Shown piece after piece: positions 1-11,400 of a stretch of 49,401 nt of DNA. Made by a program: the position numbers and the translations under genes. How positions within the stretch are numbered: position 1 is the first letter of the stretch; every line of letters begins with the position of its first letter. The DNA is taken from assembly GCA_028383305.1 (NCBI GenBank), contig JAOEVD010000017.1, positions 1-49,401 on the forward strand. The letters run 5' to 3'. Source of the DNA: Candidatus Puniceispirillum sp. Its GTDB lineage: Bacteria > Pseudomonadota > Alphaproteobacteria > Puniceispirillales > Puniceispirillaceae. The notes under the pieces are model-generated. The model was given only the letters and a program-made list of their open reading frames with translations. It ran no database searches and had not been told where the DNA came from.

Positions 1-1
1 G

Positions 2-349
2 ATGGCGGCATCGAAACTAGCCGATAAAATGGTCAAGGCCGGATGGCGCGCGCCCGTTCATGCGCTTGTCGATGGTAATTTACTGCCCCCCGACATGCCG
101 TTACCAGCAACCGCGCTGATTAAAGGGGACAGCCGGTCACTATCAATCGCAGCGGCGTCACTCATTGCCAAAACATCGCGCGACCAAATTATGCAGGATC
201 TTGCTTTGGCGTATCCCGATTATGGCTGGGCAAGCAATATGGGGTATGGCACCAAGGCGCATCAGGCCGGTCTTGACCAATTTGGCCTGACACCGCATCA
301 CCGGCACAGCTTTAAGCCGATCCGCCGCTATCTAGATATTGGCGACTAA
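2..349 (+). CDS. rnhB: Ribonuclease HII, C-terminal part (cut by window edge)
   Basis: RNase HII removes RNA from RNA-DNA hybrids and excises single ribonucleotides from DNA in the cytoplasm. The visible 115 residues hold the C-terminal half of the family: a DGN motif near residue 24, the KGDS element followed by SIAAASLIAKTSRD (the conserved AAAS-I-AK-RD helix), YPDYGWASNMGYGT, and a terminal HHRHSFKP motif. The N-terminal catalytic DEAGRG region lies before the window, so the ATG at base 2 is an internal methionine, not the start. The gene sits directly upstream of ccrM in the same direction, an arrangement I recall from other alphaproteobacteria. Confidence 0.93.
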   Translation: MAASKLADKMVKAGWRAPVHALVDGNLLPPDMPLPATALIKGDSRSLSIAAASLIAKTSRDQIMQDLALAYPDYGWASNMGYGTKAHQAGLDQFGLTPHHRHSFKPIRRYLDIGD

Positions 350-498
350 CGCGCCGACACAGCAGCCATTTTTGATTTTTTTGTGCTAAGATCGGTTTGG
401 CAGCGGCCAAGCAGGATGCCCTCATCACAAGATAGGCGTGTTCATAGGCATTTCAGCCACAATATATTGATATAGCTTTAAGAAAGCCTGATAAGTTG

Positions 499-523
499 TT
501 GACTTATATTGATTCTGTGATTC
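499..523 (+). promoter_or_regulatory. ccrM leader with two GANTC methylation sites
   Basis: Two GATTC sequences (positions 511-515 and 519-523) lie eight bases apart, about 60 bases before the ccrM start. GANTC is the recognition sequence of CcrM. In Caulobacter the ccrM promoter leader also carries two GANTC sites that tie transcription to methylation state. A TTGACT sequence at 499-504 could be a -35 element, but no good -10 follows at standard spacing. A weak CtrA-like TTAA half-site lies at 478-481. The GANTC pair is seen directly; its regulatory role is inferred. Confidence 0.5.
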
Positions 524-529
524 TTTTAG

Positions 530-1669
<1,140 letters not shown>

Positions 1670-1692
1670 CCGGTGTCCACCGGACATGAGAA

Positions 1693-1728
1693 AGGCTGTG
1701 AAGCGTTACCGCGTCACAGCCTGTTTTG
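1693..1728 (+). terminator. Intrinsic terminator after ccrM
   Basis: A perfect 9-bp stem (AGGCTGTGA / TCACAGCCT) with a 12-base loop that can extend the helix (GCG/CGC) is followed by GTTTT. It lies 24 bases after the ccrM stop and just before the end of the convergent malate synthase gene, so it may serve both strands. Confidence 0.75.
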
Positions 1729-1744
1729 CGTTCTGTCAGATGTT

Positions 1745-3913
1745 TTAGGCGGCTTGGGCTTGTGCCTTTTTTTCCAGCCTGCGCGCGTGCAAAACCGGCT
1801 CGGTATAGCCTGACGGCTGCTCAATGCCTCTAAAGACAAGGTCAAGCGCTGCTTGAAAGGCAATTGACTGGTCAAAGCGCCCAGCCATTGGTTCATAAGA
1901 TACATCACCGGCATTTTGCGCATCGACGACAGCGGCCATTTCCTTCATCACATCCATAACAAGATCGGCATTACAGATTTTATGGTGAAGCCAATTGGCA
2001 ATATGCTGTGATGAAATCCGCAAAGTGGCGCGGTCTTCCATCAAACCGACATTGTGAATATCGGGCACCTTCGAACAGCCAACACCCTGATCAATCCAGC
2101 GAACGACATAGCCAAGAATCCCTTGGGCATTATTGCGCAATTCAGCGCGGATATCTTCATCTGACCAATTTGGATGGCTGGCAACGGGAATTGAAAGAAT
2201 ATCTGACCGGCTGGCGCGTGCCTTTCCGGTCAATTCGGCCTGACGTTTGGCAACATCAACCTCATGATAATGCAAGGCATGCAAGGTGGCGGCAGTTGGT
2301 GATGGCACCCAAGCACAATTGGCACCGGCTTTTGGGTGGCTAATCTTCTGGGTAATCATATCGGCCATCAAATCGGGCATGGCCCACATGCCTTTGCCAA
2401 TTTGCGCCTTGCCCGAAAATCCACAAGCAAGCCCAATATCGACATTCCAATCTTCATAGGCCGAAATCCACGCTGCGGCTTTCATATCGCCTTTGCGGAT
2501 CATCGCGCCAGCATACATTGATGTGTGAATCTCATCGCCGGTGCGATCAAGGAATCCGGTATTGATAAAGGCAACGCGTGATTTTGCCGCCCGAATACAT
2601 TCTTTCAAATTAACCGTGGTGCGGCGTTCTTCATCCATGATGCCGATTTTGATAGTATTGGCAGGAAGCTGCAAAAGCTGTTCGACCATATCAAAGGTTT
2701 CAACAGCAAAAGCCACTTCATCGGGGCCGTGCATTTTCGGTTTTACAACATAGATTGAACCGGCTGGTGAATTCTGCTTGCTGTCAAAATCGGGCAGCGC
2801 CGCGGCGACTGAAATAAACGCATCTAAAATCCCTTCGGGAATTTCACGCCCATCAGATAAAAGCATGGCTGGGTTACTCATCAAATGCCCAACATTGCGA
2901 ACCAACATCAAGGCCCGTCCGCGCAGCGTTTGGCGGCTGCCGTCAGCGGCGATAAAGCTTTTATCGTCATTCAATTTGCGATCCATCATTTCACCGTTCT
3001 TGGTGAAACTCGCGGTCAAGGTGCCGCGCATGATCTTATTCCAATTGCGATAGGCAAGAATCTTATCTTCGGCATCAACCGCAGCAATTGAATCTTCAAG
3101 ATCAATGATGCTTGTCAGTGCTGATTCAATCATCACATCATTAATATGCGCTGCATCACCGGCACCGATGGTGCCATTGGCATCAATGATGATCTCAAGA
3201 TGAAGCCCGTTCTTGATCAAGATAATGCTGCTTGGTGAATCGGCTTTGCCGGTATAGCCGACAAATTGATCATGATTGCCAAGGCCTGTATGACCATCCC
3301 CCATTGTCACGACAAGCGCTCCATCGGCAATGGCAAAACCGGTTGCATCATTCCAGCTGCCAATTGCCAGCGGTGCTGATTTATTCAAAAGATCACGAGC
3401 AAAGGCAATGACCTTATTGCCACGAACCGGATTATAGCTGTTCGTTTTTTCGGCACCACCAGCATCACTAATCGCATCAGTTCCGTATAGCGCGTCATAA
3501 AGACTGCCCCAGCGTGCATTGGCGGCGTTCAGCGAATAGCGTGCATTAGTGATTGGCACAACAAGCTGTGGGCCGGCAATGGTGGCAATTTCAGGATCGA
3601 CATTGCTGGTTTCAATGTCGAAATCGCCGCTATCTGCATGAAGATAGCCAATGTCACTTAAAAATGATTCATAGGCGACTGGATCAATGCCGTCATTGGT
3701 ATGCGTTTTAAGCCAGTCATTAATCTGGTTTTGCAGCTTCGCCCTTGTTTCCAAAAGCGCCTGATTTTTTGGCGCGAGTTGGTGCGCCGCCTGATCAAAA
3801 CCGTTCCAGAAATCTGCAGGCGTAATATTGGTGCCAGTAAGAATTTCGTCATTCACTAAATCATAAAGAACCGTGGCAATGGTTAAACCGCCATGGATGG
3901 TAACATCTGACAT
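1745..3913 (-). CDS. glcB: Malate synthase G
   Basis: Condenses glyoxylate with acetyl-CoA to malate, the second step of the glyoxylate shunt and the route for glycolate-derived glyoxylate. The 722-residue length matches the G isoform (about 720). Recognisable family segments include the N-terminal [85 protein letters not shown] and [12 protein letters not shown]. The reading frame is open 33 codons further upstream. I chose the internal ATG because GGAG lies seven bases before it and because the protein then starts where family members start. It is the last gene of a leftward galU - mutase - glcB group, about 196 bases after the mutase. The leader has a GATGAAA/TTTCATC hairpin but no recognisable riboswitch. 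Confidence 0.96.
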   Translation of the reverse strand: MSDVTIHGGLTIATVLYDLVNDEILTGTNITPADFWNGFDQAAHQLAPKNQALLETRAKLQNQINDWLKTHTNDGIDPVAYESFLSDIGYLHADSGDFDIETSNVDPEIATIAGPQLVVPITNARYSLNAANARWGSLYDALYGTDAISDAGGAEKTNSYNPVRGNKVIAFARDLLNKSAPLAIGSWNDATGFAIADGALVVTMGDGHTGLGNHDQFVGYTGKADSPSSIILIKNGLHLEIIIDANGTIGAGDAAHINDVMIESALTSIIDLEDSIAAVDAEDKILAYRNWNKIMRGTLTASFTKNGEMMDRKLNDDKSFIAADGSRQTLRGRALMLVRNVGHLMSNPAMLLSDGREIPEGILDAFISVAAALPDFDSKQNSPAGSIYVVKPKMHGPDEVAFAVETFDMVEQLLQLPANTIKIGIMDEERRTTVNLKECIRAAKSRVAFINTGFLDRTGDEIHTSMYAGAMIRKGDMKAAAWISAYEDWNVDIGLACGFSGKAQIGKGMWAMPDLMADMITQKISHPKAGANCAWVPSPTAATLHALHYHEVDVAKRQAELTGKARASRSDILSIPVASHPNWSDEDIRAELRNNAQGILGYVVRWIDQGVGCSKVPDIHNVGLMEDRATLRISSQHIANWLHHKICNADLVMDVMKEMAAVVDAQNAGDVSYEPMAGRFDQSIAFQAALDLVFRGIEQPSGYTEPVLHARRLEKKAQAQAA

Positions 3914-4109
3914 TATTTGCTCCGCTTTAGCAGGCAACCCGTGAGTTTCATCGGGAAGGGGGGCATGGATGAAATTTTTTTCATCTTTAACCGAAGCAGC
4001 CCGTCGTTTCAAGTTGCAAGGCGTGTGTTTTGCCGGAAATCGTCATATTTCGTGGGTAGATTTTTTGGTAATTGGTTTTTGATGACCAAGCTGTTCGAGG
4101 CAGCTGGTT

Positions 4110-5495
4110 TTACGGCCGCCGCCATATCAGCCCAGCACCAGCCAACGCGTCTTCGATTTGACCAACAAGTTTGTCAAGAATTTCGGGTGTTTTGCCCTCG
4201 GCCCGCGCGACAAGTGCCGCCTCGGTGTTTGAGGCTCGAACAAGCCACCAACCGTCATCATTTCGCACTCTTACGCCATCAATAAGGCTTAAGCTTTCTT
4301 CGCCAAACCAGGCTTTTGCTTCATTGGCAAGCCGTTCAATGACACCGAATTTCTGATCATCAGGGCAATCAATACGTAATTCGGGCGTCGCATGTTGCGG
4401 TGGCAAGCCATCAACAAAATCGGTGATGCTTTGGCCGGTCTTGGTCATCTGACAAAGAACGCGAAGGCCAACATAAAGCGCATCATCAAATCCGTAAAAC
4501 CCGTCTTTTATGAAAATATGTCCTGACATTTCACCGGCCAATGGCGCGTTGATTTCAGCCATTCGGGTTTTCATATGGCTATGTCCGGTTTTCCAGATTT
4601 GCGCATCACCGCCAGCCTCGGCAATTAAAGCCATTGCCATATCGGATGATTTCACATCGAGAATAACTGGCGCACCGGCATGCCGTGCCAAAATATCACG
4701 CGCCAGAAAGGCGGTTAAGAAATCCCCTGGTACCTGACGGCCTTTGGCATCGACAATGCCAATCCGGTCGCCATCACCATCAAAACCAATGCCAAGATCC
4801 GCGCCAGCATCGGCAACGGCTTTTCGCAAAATGGCCAAAGTTTCAGGATCAACAGGGTTGGGATGATGATTGGGAAATGTACCATCAATATCGCCAAACA
4901 GAACTTTATGGCTGCCACTAATTTTCTGTGTTGCGGCAATTGTCGCTGGCCCCGATGCGCCATTGCCACAATCCCAAATCACGGTGAAATCGCCGGTCTT
5001 GGTATCGGCAATTAGGCGGCTGATATAATCGTCAAAAATCGGCACTTCGCTGTGGCTACCGCCTTTTTGAAGGGCGGGTCCATTGGCGCTGATGGCACCA
5101 AGGTCTTGAATGTCATCACCAAAGAAAACCGTACCATCCATCACCATTTTAAACCCGTTATGCGTTGGCGGGTTATGCGATCCGGTTACTTGAATGGCGG
5201 CGTTGGCGTTTAGGGTGACACCAGCGTAATAAAGCATCGGTGTGGGGCCACATCCAATATCACTAACGCGCGCCCCGCCGGCAACCAACCCATCGCAAAG
5301 CGCTGCTGCCAAAGCGGGTGATGATAATCGTCCATCACGGCCAACCGCGACATGATTGCCATAGCCGCGCTGGCGAAGACAGGCCGCAAAGGCAATGCCG
5401 ATGGCTTTTGCATCACTCAGAGTCAATGTTTCATCGACAATGCCGCGAATGTCATAGGCGCGTAAAATGCTTGGATGAAAAACATGCTTTGTCAT
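4110..5495 (-). CDS. Phosphomannomutase / phosphoglucomutase
   Basis: Interconverts hexose 6- and 1-phosphates, giving glucose-1-P or mannose-1-P for sugar-nucleotide synthesis. It belongs to the alpha-D-phosphohexomutase superfamily. The phosphoserine loop VTGSHNPP has its Ser near residue 106. The metal-binding loop FDGDGDRIG is near residue 245, the sugar-binding GEMSGHIF loop near 320, and the phosphate-binding RASNTEA loop near the C-terminus. Length (461) is normal for the AlgC/ManB type. It lies 93 bases downstream of galU in the same direction, so mutase and uridylyltransferase would act in sequence: Glc-6-P to Glc-1-P to UDP-Glc. Sequence alone does not settle whether Glc or Man is preferred. 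Confidence 0.93.
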   Translation of the reverse strand: MTKHVFHPSILRAYDIRGIVDETLTLSDAKAIGIAFAACLRQRGYGNHVAVGRDGRLSSPALAAALCDGLVAGGARVSDIGCGPTPMLYYAGVTLNANAAIQVTGSHNPPTHNGFKMVMDGTVFFGDDIQDLGAISANGPALQKGGSHSEVPIFDDYISRLIADTKTGDFTVIWDCGNGASGPATIAATQKISGSHKVLFGDIDGTFPNHHPNPVDPETLAILRKAVADAGADLGIGFDGDGDRIGIVDAKGRQVPGDFLTAFLARDILARHAGAPVILDVKSSDMAMALIAEAGGDAQIWKTGHSHMKTRMAEINAPLAGEMSGHIFIKDGFYGFDDALYVGLRVLCQMTKTGQSITDFVDGLPPQHATPELRIDCPDDQKFGVIERLANEAKAWFGEESLSLIDGVRVRNDDGWWLVRASNTEAALVARAEGKTPEILDKLVGQIEDALAGAGLIWRRP

Positions 5496-5588
5496 GTAAA
5501 GGCCTTTGATCGAAATCTTTTTGATGGGGTCGGCAACAGCGCAATGGGTCAGAACAATATCTTGCGCCGATCATTGACGCTGCGGGGT

Positions 5589-6449
5589 TTAGGATAATGC
5601 CATGCGGTTTTTAATCCAGCTGGCAAGCGGTTTGGCAAGATCATCGCGCGACATGGCAAAAGCGATATTGGCCTGTAAAAACCCGATTTTTGATCCGCAA
5701 TCAAATCGTTCGCCTGAAAAGCGAAATCCATGAAATGGCACTTTGCCAATCTGGCGTGCCAGCGCATCGGTCAATTGCACCTCGTTACCGGCGCCGCGAC
5801 CTTGCGTGCCAAGCTGGGCGAAAACCCTGGATTCGATGATATAGCGGCCAACAACACCAATATTTGATGGGGCATTTGCCGGATCAGGTTTTTCAACAAG
5901 CCCTGATACTTCGACAAGTTGTCCATGAACGGCACCGGGGGTAATGATTCCATAAGAGCCGGTTTCGGATTTTGGAACATCCATAACGGCAACCATGTTG
6001 CCGCCTTGATATGATGCCACCATTTCAGCCAGACAACTTGTACCAAGGATCAAATCATCAGCAAGAAGAACGGCAACCGGTTCATCATGGATCAAATGAC
6101 GCGCGCACCAAACAGCATGGCCAAGACCAGCAGGTTCTTGCTGGCGAACATAGGCCACGGTTCCCGGTTCGTGGATCATGCCGCGCACAGTTTCAAGCGC
6201 CACTGCTTTGCCCTTGGCAAAAAGCGTTTCTTCCAATTCAAAGGAATGATCAAAATGATCTTCAATGGCGGTTTTATTACGGCCGGTCACAAAGATGAAT
6301 TCTTCAATACCGGCAGCCGCGGCTTCTTCGACGGCATATTGGATTAACGGTTTATCAACAACGGGAAGCATTTCCTTTGGCAGCGCCTTTGTGGCTGGCA
6401 AAAACCGTGTGCCAAGTCCGCCAACGGGGAAAATCGCTTTTTTGATCAT
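5589..6449 (-). CDS. galU: UTP-glucose-1-phosphate uridylyltransferase
   Basis: Makes UDP-glucose from UTP and glucose-1-phosphate. The N-terminal nucleotide-binding signature GGLGTRFLPATKALPKEMLP is complete. The GLGHAVWCA, VLLADD, GLVEKP and FDCGSKIGF segments follow in family order. Length 286 is typical. An AAGGA sequence lies nine bases before the ATG. It is divergent from ugd, whose product consumes UDP-glucose, across a 225-base intergenic region that must hold both promoters. It is followed by the phosphohexomutase that supplies its substrate. Confidence 0.96.
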   Translation of the reverse strand: MIKKAIFPVGGLGTRFLPATKALPKEMLPVVDKPLIQYAVEEAAAAGIEEFIFVTGRNKTAIEDHFDHSFELEETLFAKGKAVALETVRGMIHEPGTVAYVRQQEPAGLGHAVWCARHLIHDEPVAVLLADDLILGTSCLAEMVASYQGGNMVAVMDVPKSETGSYGIITPGAVHGQLVEVSGLVEKPDPANAPSNIGVVGRYIIESRVFAQLGTQGRGAGNEVQLTDALARQIGKVPFHGFRFSGERFDCGSKIGFLQANIAFAMSRDDLAKPLASWIKNRMALS

Positions 6450-6674
6450 TCGTGTTGTTCCTTAAAATGCGGCTGATCGAAATGGTGATGCCACCATCAC
6501 AAAGGCTTACTCTGCAGTGGTAAAATAGGTCAAGTTACCTTTGCGTGAAACCTTGCCATAAAAAATGCGAAAATCCTAATCTGTGATGAATCTTGCCGCT
6601 TGCCCCAACTCTTTGATTGATCAAATTTTGCCTGCCTGTTATCAAACCTTAGGGCGATCATAGGAATCAATATT

Positions 6675-7979
6675 GTGAAAATTGCAGTCATTGGCACTGG
6701 ATATGTAGGTCTTGTCTCGGGGGCATGTTTTTCCGAATTTGGATTTGATGTCACCTGCATCGATAAAGACCCGGTTAAAATTCAAAAAATCAACCAAGGC
6801 GAAATGCCAATTTACGAGCCCGGTTTGGCCGAGCTTGTGGTGCGTAATGTCAAGGCTGGAAGGCTGCATTTTGATCTTGATCTCGGCGCGGCGGTTGCCG
6901 CTGCTGATGCTGTTTTTATCGCTGTTGGCACCCCGACACGTCGCGGCGATGGCCATGCTGATTTGTCATTTGTGTATGCTGCGGCTGAAGACATTGCCAA
7001 GCATCTGTCAGGCTATACGGTTGTTGTGACCAAATCGACCGTAGCGGTTGGCACTGGCCGCGACGTTGCTGGTATCATTGCCAAAGTAAACCCTGATGCA
7101 AAATTTGATATTGCCTCAAATCCAGAATTTTTGCGGGAAGGCGCAGCGATTTCTGATTTTATGCGTCCTGACCGTGTTGTTGTTGGTGCCGAAACCGACG
7201 CTGCCCGCGATGTCATGCGCGCGTTATACCGGCCGCTATTTCTGATCGAAACACCAATTTTATTTACCAGTCTGGAAACATCCGAATTGATCAAATATGC
7301 CAGTAATGCCTTTTTGGCGGTAAAGATTTCCTATATCAACCAGATGGCCGACCTGTGTGAAAAAGTTGGGGCAAATGTCCATGATGTTGCCAAGGGCATG
7401 GGGCTGGATAAACGGATTGGCAATAAATTTCTGCATCCGGGGCCGGGTTATGGCGGGTCTTGTTTTCCAAAAGACACATTGGCGCTTGTCAAAACAGCCG
7501 AACAACAGTCAAGCGATCTAAGCATTGTTGATGCGGTTGTTGGCTATAATCAGGCGCGAAAAATCGCCATGGCCGATCGTGTTATCACCGCCATGGGCGG
7601 GTCAGTTGCCGGCGCAAAGATTGCCATTTTGGGGCTGGCCTTCAAGCCGGAAACCGATGATATGCGCGACAGCCCATCGCTTGATATCATTGATGCCTTG
7701 ACCAAGGCAGGGGCTGTTCTGCGCGCCTATGATCCAAAGGCGATGGATGAGGCGCGCCATCTTTTGCCACAAGATGTCACATTTTGTGATAGCGCAGCTG
7801 ATTGCCTGAACGGCACTGATGCTGCCGTTATTGTTACCGAATGGAACGAATTTCGCGCTTTGACGCCAGCGCAATTTGCCACCGCAATGCGCGGGCGCGT
7901 TCTTGTCGATTTGCGTAATGTTTATGAACCAGACGCGATGCAGGATGCTGGCTTTACCTATCTGTCGATTGGCCGCTAA
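6675..7979 (+). CDS. ugd: UDP-glucose 6-dehydrogenase
   Basis: Oxidises UDP-glucose to UDP-glucuronate with two NAD+, supplying uronic acids for surface polysaccharide. The N-terminal Rossmann motif GTGYVGLVSGACFSEFG is intact. The catalytic cysteine, near residue 263, lies in GPGYGGSCFPKDT. The C-terminal UDP-binding domain starts near ILGLAFKPETDDMRDSPS. Length 434 is normal. The start is GTG. The gene is transcribed away from galU, which makes its substrate. Confidence 0.96.
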   Translation: MKIAVIGTGYVGLVSGACFSEFGFDVTCIDKDPVKIQKINQGEMPIYEPGLAELVVRNVKAGRLHFDLDLGAAVAAADAVFIAVGTPTRRGDGHADLSFVYAAAEDIAKHLSGYTVVVTKSTVAVGTGRDVAGIIAKVNPDAKFDIASNPEFLREGAAISDFMRPDRVVVGAETDAARDVMRALYRPLFLIETPILFTSLETSELIKYASNAFLAVKISYINQMADLCEKVGANVHDVAKGMGLDKRIGNKFLHPGPGYGGSCFPKDTLALVKTAEQQSSDLSIVDAVVGYNQARKIAMADRVITAMGGSVAGAKIAILGLAFKPETDDMRDSPSLDIIDALTKAGAVLRAYDPKAMDEARHLLPQDVTFCDSAADCLNGTDAAVIVTEWNEFRALTPAQFATAMRGRVLVDLRNVYEPDAMQDAGFTYLSIGR

Positions 7980-8034
7980 CAGGCTGCAATCACGTTAAAG
8001 ACTAGTCTCGTTTTGGTGTTTTAAAGGAGCTAAA

Positions 8035-8439
8035 ATGCAAAAGCCTGAAATTCAATCGATTGACCATATTGTTATGCAGGCGGCTGATCTGGTGGCAACG
8101 ATCAAATTCTATACTGAAATTCTGGGCATGGAGCATAGCTCATTCCAGCCGCCAACAGGGGGGCCGGTGCGCCAGTCTTTGCATTTCGGATTGCAAAAGA
8201 TCAATTTGCATGACGCCGCATCACCGTTTATTCCACATGCTAAAAATCCGGTGGCTGGCAGTGTTGATCTATGTTTCATTACAACGCAGCCGCTTGCCGA
8301 TTGGCAAACGCATCTTGCGGATCATGGCATCGATATTGAAGATGGGCCGGTTCGCAAAACTGGCGCAAGTGGCCCGCTTTTGTCAGTCTATATTCGTGAC
8401 CCCGACCATAATCTGATCGAAATTTCCAACTATATCTAG
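8035..8439 (+). CDS. VOC-family (glyoxalase-like) protein
   Basis: A single-domain vicinal-oxygen-chelate protein of 134 residues. It shows the beta-alpha-beta-beta-beta repeat with a metal-ligand-like His in SIDHIVMQAADL near residue 11 and a terminal Glu in DPDHNLIEIS. Members act as lyases, isomerases, dioxygenases or resistance proteins, and the substrate cannot be read from sequence. The pattern resembles the virulence-protein/glyoxalase subgroup. A strong AAAGGAG lies six bases before the ATG. It stands between ugd and a convergent oxidoreductase gene, leaving only 11 bases between stops. Confidence 0.85.
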   Translation: MQKPEIQSIDHIVMQAADLVATIKFYTEILGMEHSSFQPPTGGPVRQSLHFGLQKINLHDAASPFIPHAKNPVAGSVDLCFITTQPLADWQTHLADHGIDIEDGPVRKTGASGPLLSVYIRDPDHNLIEISNYI

Positions 8440-8450
8440 CAAGATAAACC

Positions 8451-11400
8451 CTATTCGGCAGCCATACCAATTGGCGGTGGCAGGGTTGAGATTTGCTCAA
8501 TGATTGCGGTGATTTGAGGCGCATAGCGCGAATGATTTGCTGCCCTGACATGACCATAGCCGCGAATCTTCAGCATTAGCTCAAGCGCTGTTTTGATTTG
8601 ATCCTGTTGGTCAGGTGATGCCGCCATACCAAGCGTGTCAAGCCAATCAATCACCAGTTCACGATAAGCGCGTTCGGCGCGCCGATCGGTTGCATAGCCA
8701 AAAGGATCAGCCCAGCTATCGCGCAGCCATGATAGGCGTGCAAGACCGCGCAAATAAGGTGTCAACCAGCGGCCAAAACGTATCTTGCGTGGGCTGCCAT
8801 CACGCGCCTTTAGCCAGGCCAGCATCGGCGGGGCAAGATGATAGGAAATGGCGGCATCATCGCCAGCGACTGCGTCAATCCTTGCGGTAAAATCGCTGCT
8901 GGTTAGATGACGCGCCACTTCATATTCATCCTTGATTGCCATCGCCCGATATAGCGCCCGCGCCGCCGCCACACCAGTGTCGCTTGACAGACTATCTTGG
9001 CTTCTTAGCCGTGCCATAAACTGCGTAATGATTGATTCATAGCGCGCGGCATAGGCGGCATTTTGATAGCTTGTTAATTGCGCGGTAAAATAGGCAATCG
9101 CCCTATCGGGATCGGTCAATGCCGCCTCATTTTGCGGGATCGTTGTGATCGCATCAAGACAGGCAAACAGCTTGTCCGGCGCATGCGCCAGCAACCGGCC
9201 CCATCGCAATGCAGAAAGGTTATTTTCAAGCGATGTGCCGTTCAGCCGCAAGGCTGCCTCAACCGCATCAATGCCAAGCGGGATAAACCCTTTTTGAAGT
9301 GCCCAACCAAGCATGATGATATTGCTTGATGTCGTGCTTCCAAAAAGTTGATTGGCAAGCGATGAAATGGCCCATTTGACGATGCGATCCGGATCCATGA
9401 CTGTGCCAAGACGGGTCATCACAAGTGGCATATCAACAATGCTTCCAATCCCGACGCCAGCAACGCCGACCGGATCAATATTATCATTGAGAATGGCATG
9501 GCTTTGGGTTTTGTTTAGAAGGCCAAGAACCATATCATTTGCCGCCACCACCGCATCACAGCCAATCAAAAAATCAGCTTCATGGCTTGGTAGCCGCACC
9601 ATATGACCATCAAGTGATTGATCGCGGGCAAGCCTGATTTGCGAGGTAACGCCACCGTTTTTTTGCGACAGGCCAGTTTGATTGACCGCGGTTCCAGCAA
9701 TGCCATCAACCCGTGCGGCCATAATCAAAATACCGGCAAGCGTGGAAACGCCAGTACCGCCAATGCCAGCAATGAAAATGTTGCAAATATCGCCGCTGGC
9801 TGGTGGTGGCATTGGCAGTGTTATATCTTCTGGAAAAGCTGGCTTAATATGTGTCTTTGACGGGGTTGATGCATCGCTCCCACCCGCTTTTTTGACCGTG
9901 ACAAAACTTGGGCAAAACCCATTGAGACAAGACATATCTTTATTGCATAGGCTTTGATCAATCTGGCGTTTTTCACCTTCGGGTCGCATCAAGGGTTTGA
10001 CAGCGACACAATTTGATTTGACCGCACAATCACCACAGCCTTCACAGACAGCGTCATTGATGATGATCGTTTCGGTTTTATCCGCAATCAGTCCGCGCTT
10101 GCGTTTGCGGCGCAATTCGGTTGCACAGCCCTGAACATAAATGATTGCGGTAACGCCCGCGATTGATTTGAGTTCCTGCTGCAATGGCAACATATCTTGG
10201 CGATCATAAAACTGGCAATTGCTGGCCCAATTGGCACCAGTCAGCAACGCATCCGGCGCGTCACTGACAACAGCGATTTTGACCACGCCTTCGGCGGCAA
10301 GCTGGCGTGAAATAACCCATGGTGGTTGTCCACCTTCAACCGTCTGGCCGCCGGTCATTGCCACAGCGCCATTATATAGAATTTTAAAGGTGATATTGAC
10401 CCCCGCCGCCACCGCCGCGCGAATGCCAAGATAACCCGAATGGGCATAGGTGCCATCGCCGATATTCTGGAAACTATGGTGATGGCTTGAAAAGGGTGCA
10501 CGCCCAATCCAGAAGGCACCCTCGCCGCCCATTTGGGTGAAATTAGTGATAATGTCAGGCGTTAAAAACCCACTGATCGAATGGCAGCCGATGCCCATCC
10601 CAACAATTTCACCGTCGGGAAGCTTGGTGCTGGAATTGTGTGGGCAGCCTGCACAATACCATGGCGTGCGCGCGGCTATTTTGGGCAGGTCGGCTGAAGT
10701 GACTTCTGCCTTTATGATTGGGCGCATTGCAATGCCATGCGCGTTGGCGCGCTCGCCTATCGCCGTCATTAAAATGGCATGGGTGATTTCGCCAGTCTCG
10801 GGCAAAAGGCGTGATCCATCTGGGGCTAATTTGCCGGTGATGACTGCGCGTTCGGCAAGATTAACCACCGCCCGCGCCACTTGATCTTCAACGATGGGAC
10901 GTTTTTCTTCGACCACCATCACCTCATCATAATATTGCGCAAAATCAACAAGGCTTGCTGGGTCAATTGGCCATGGCATGACAACAGAAAACAGGCCAAT
11001 GCCGGCTTTTGCCGGATCATCAATGCCAAGGCTGGCAAGCGCGTCATTAACTTCATAAGTTGTTTTTCCAACCGTCATGATGCCAAGCTTGCCAATGGCC
11101 GGCTTGCTGCCGATCATGCTGTTTATATTTTGCGCTTTTTGAAACCGGCAAACGGCTGGAAGCCGCAGATTAAACAGCCGGTCTTCGCGAACTAATGCCA
11201 GATCATGGCGGCCAATATGAACTGGTCCCAATTCATCATTTGCGGTGATTTTGGGGCGAATACGGTTAAGATCAATAATGCTGCTTGCATCGGCCGTATC
11301 GACAACAATTTTCATACCAACACAGCATCCGGCCAAACGCGATAAGGCAAAAGCCTGCAACCCCATGGGAATAATGTCATGGATTGATCGCGGGTAGAAA

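Noticed and set aside
3914-4012. A 33-residue N-terminal extension of malate synthase G
   Set aside because: The frame is open, but the extension has no family match, while the internal ATG has GGAG at seven bases and gives the usual length.
3914-4109. Glycine riboswitch before malate synthase
   Set aside because: Some marine alphaproteobacteria have one there, so I read the minus strand for its conserved G-rich core and the GCCGAAGG-type element. Neither is present; only a short A/T hairpin is seen.
4110-6449. Plus-strand frames inside the mutase and galU genes
   Set aside because: They are shadow frames of two clearly identified genes, with no family resemblance of their own.
9900-10100. 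A separate ferredoxin gene inside the indolepyruvate oxidoreductase region
   Set aside because: The Cys-rich stretch is in frame with the large fusion protein and is its internal iron-sulfur module.
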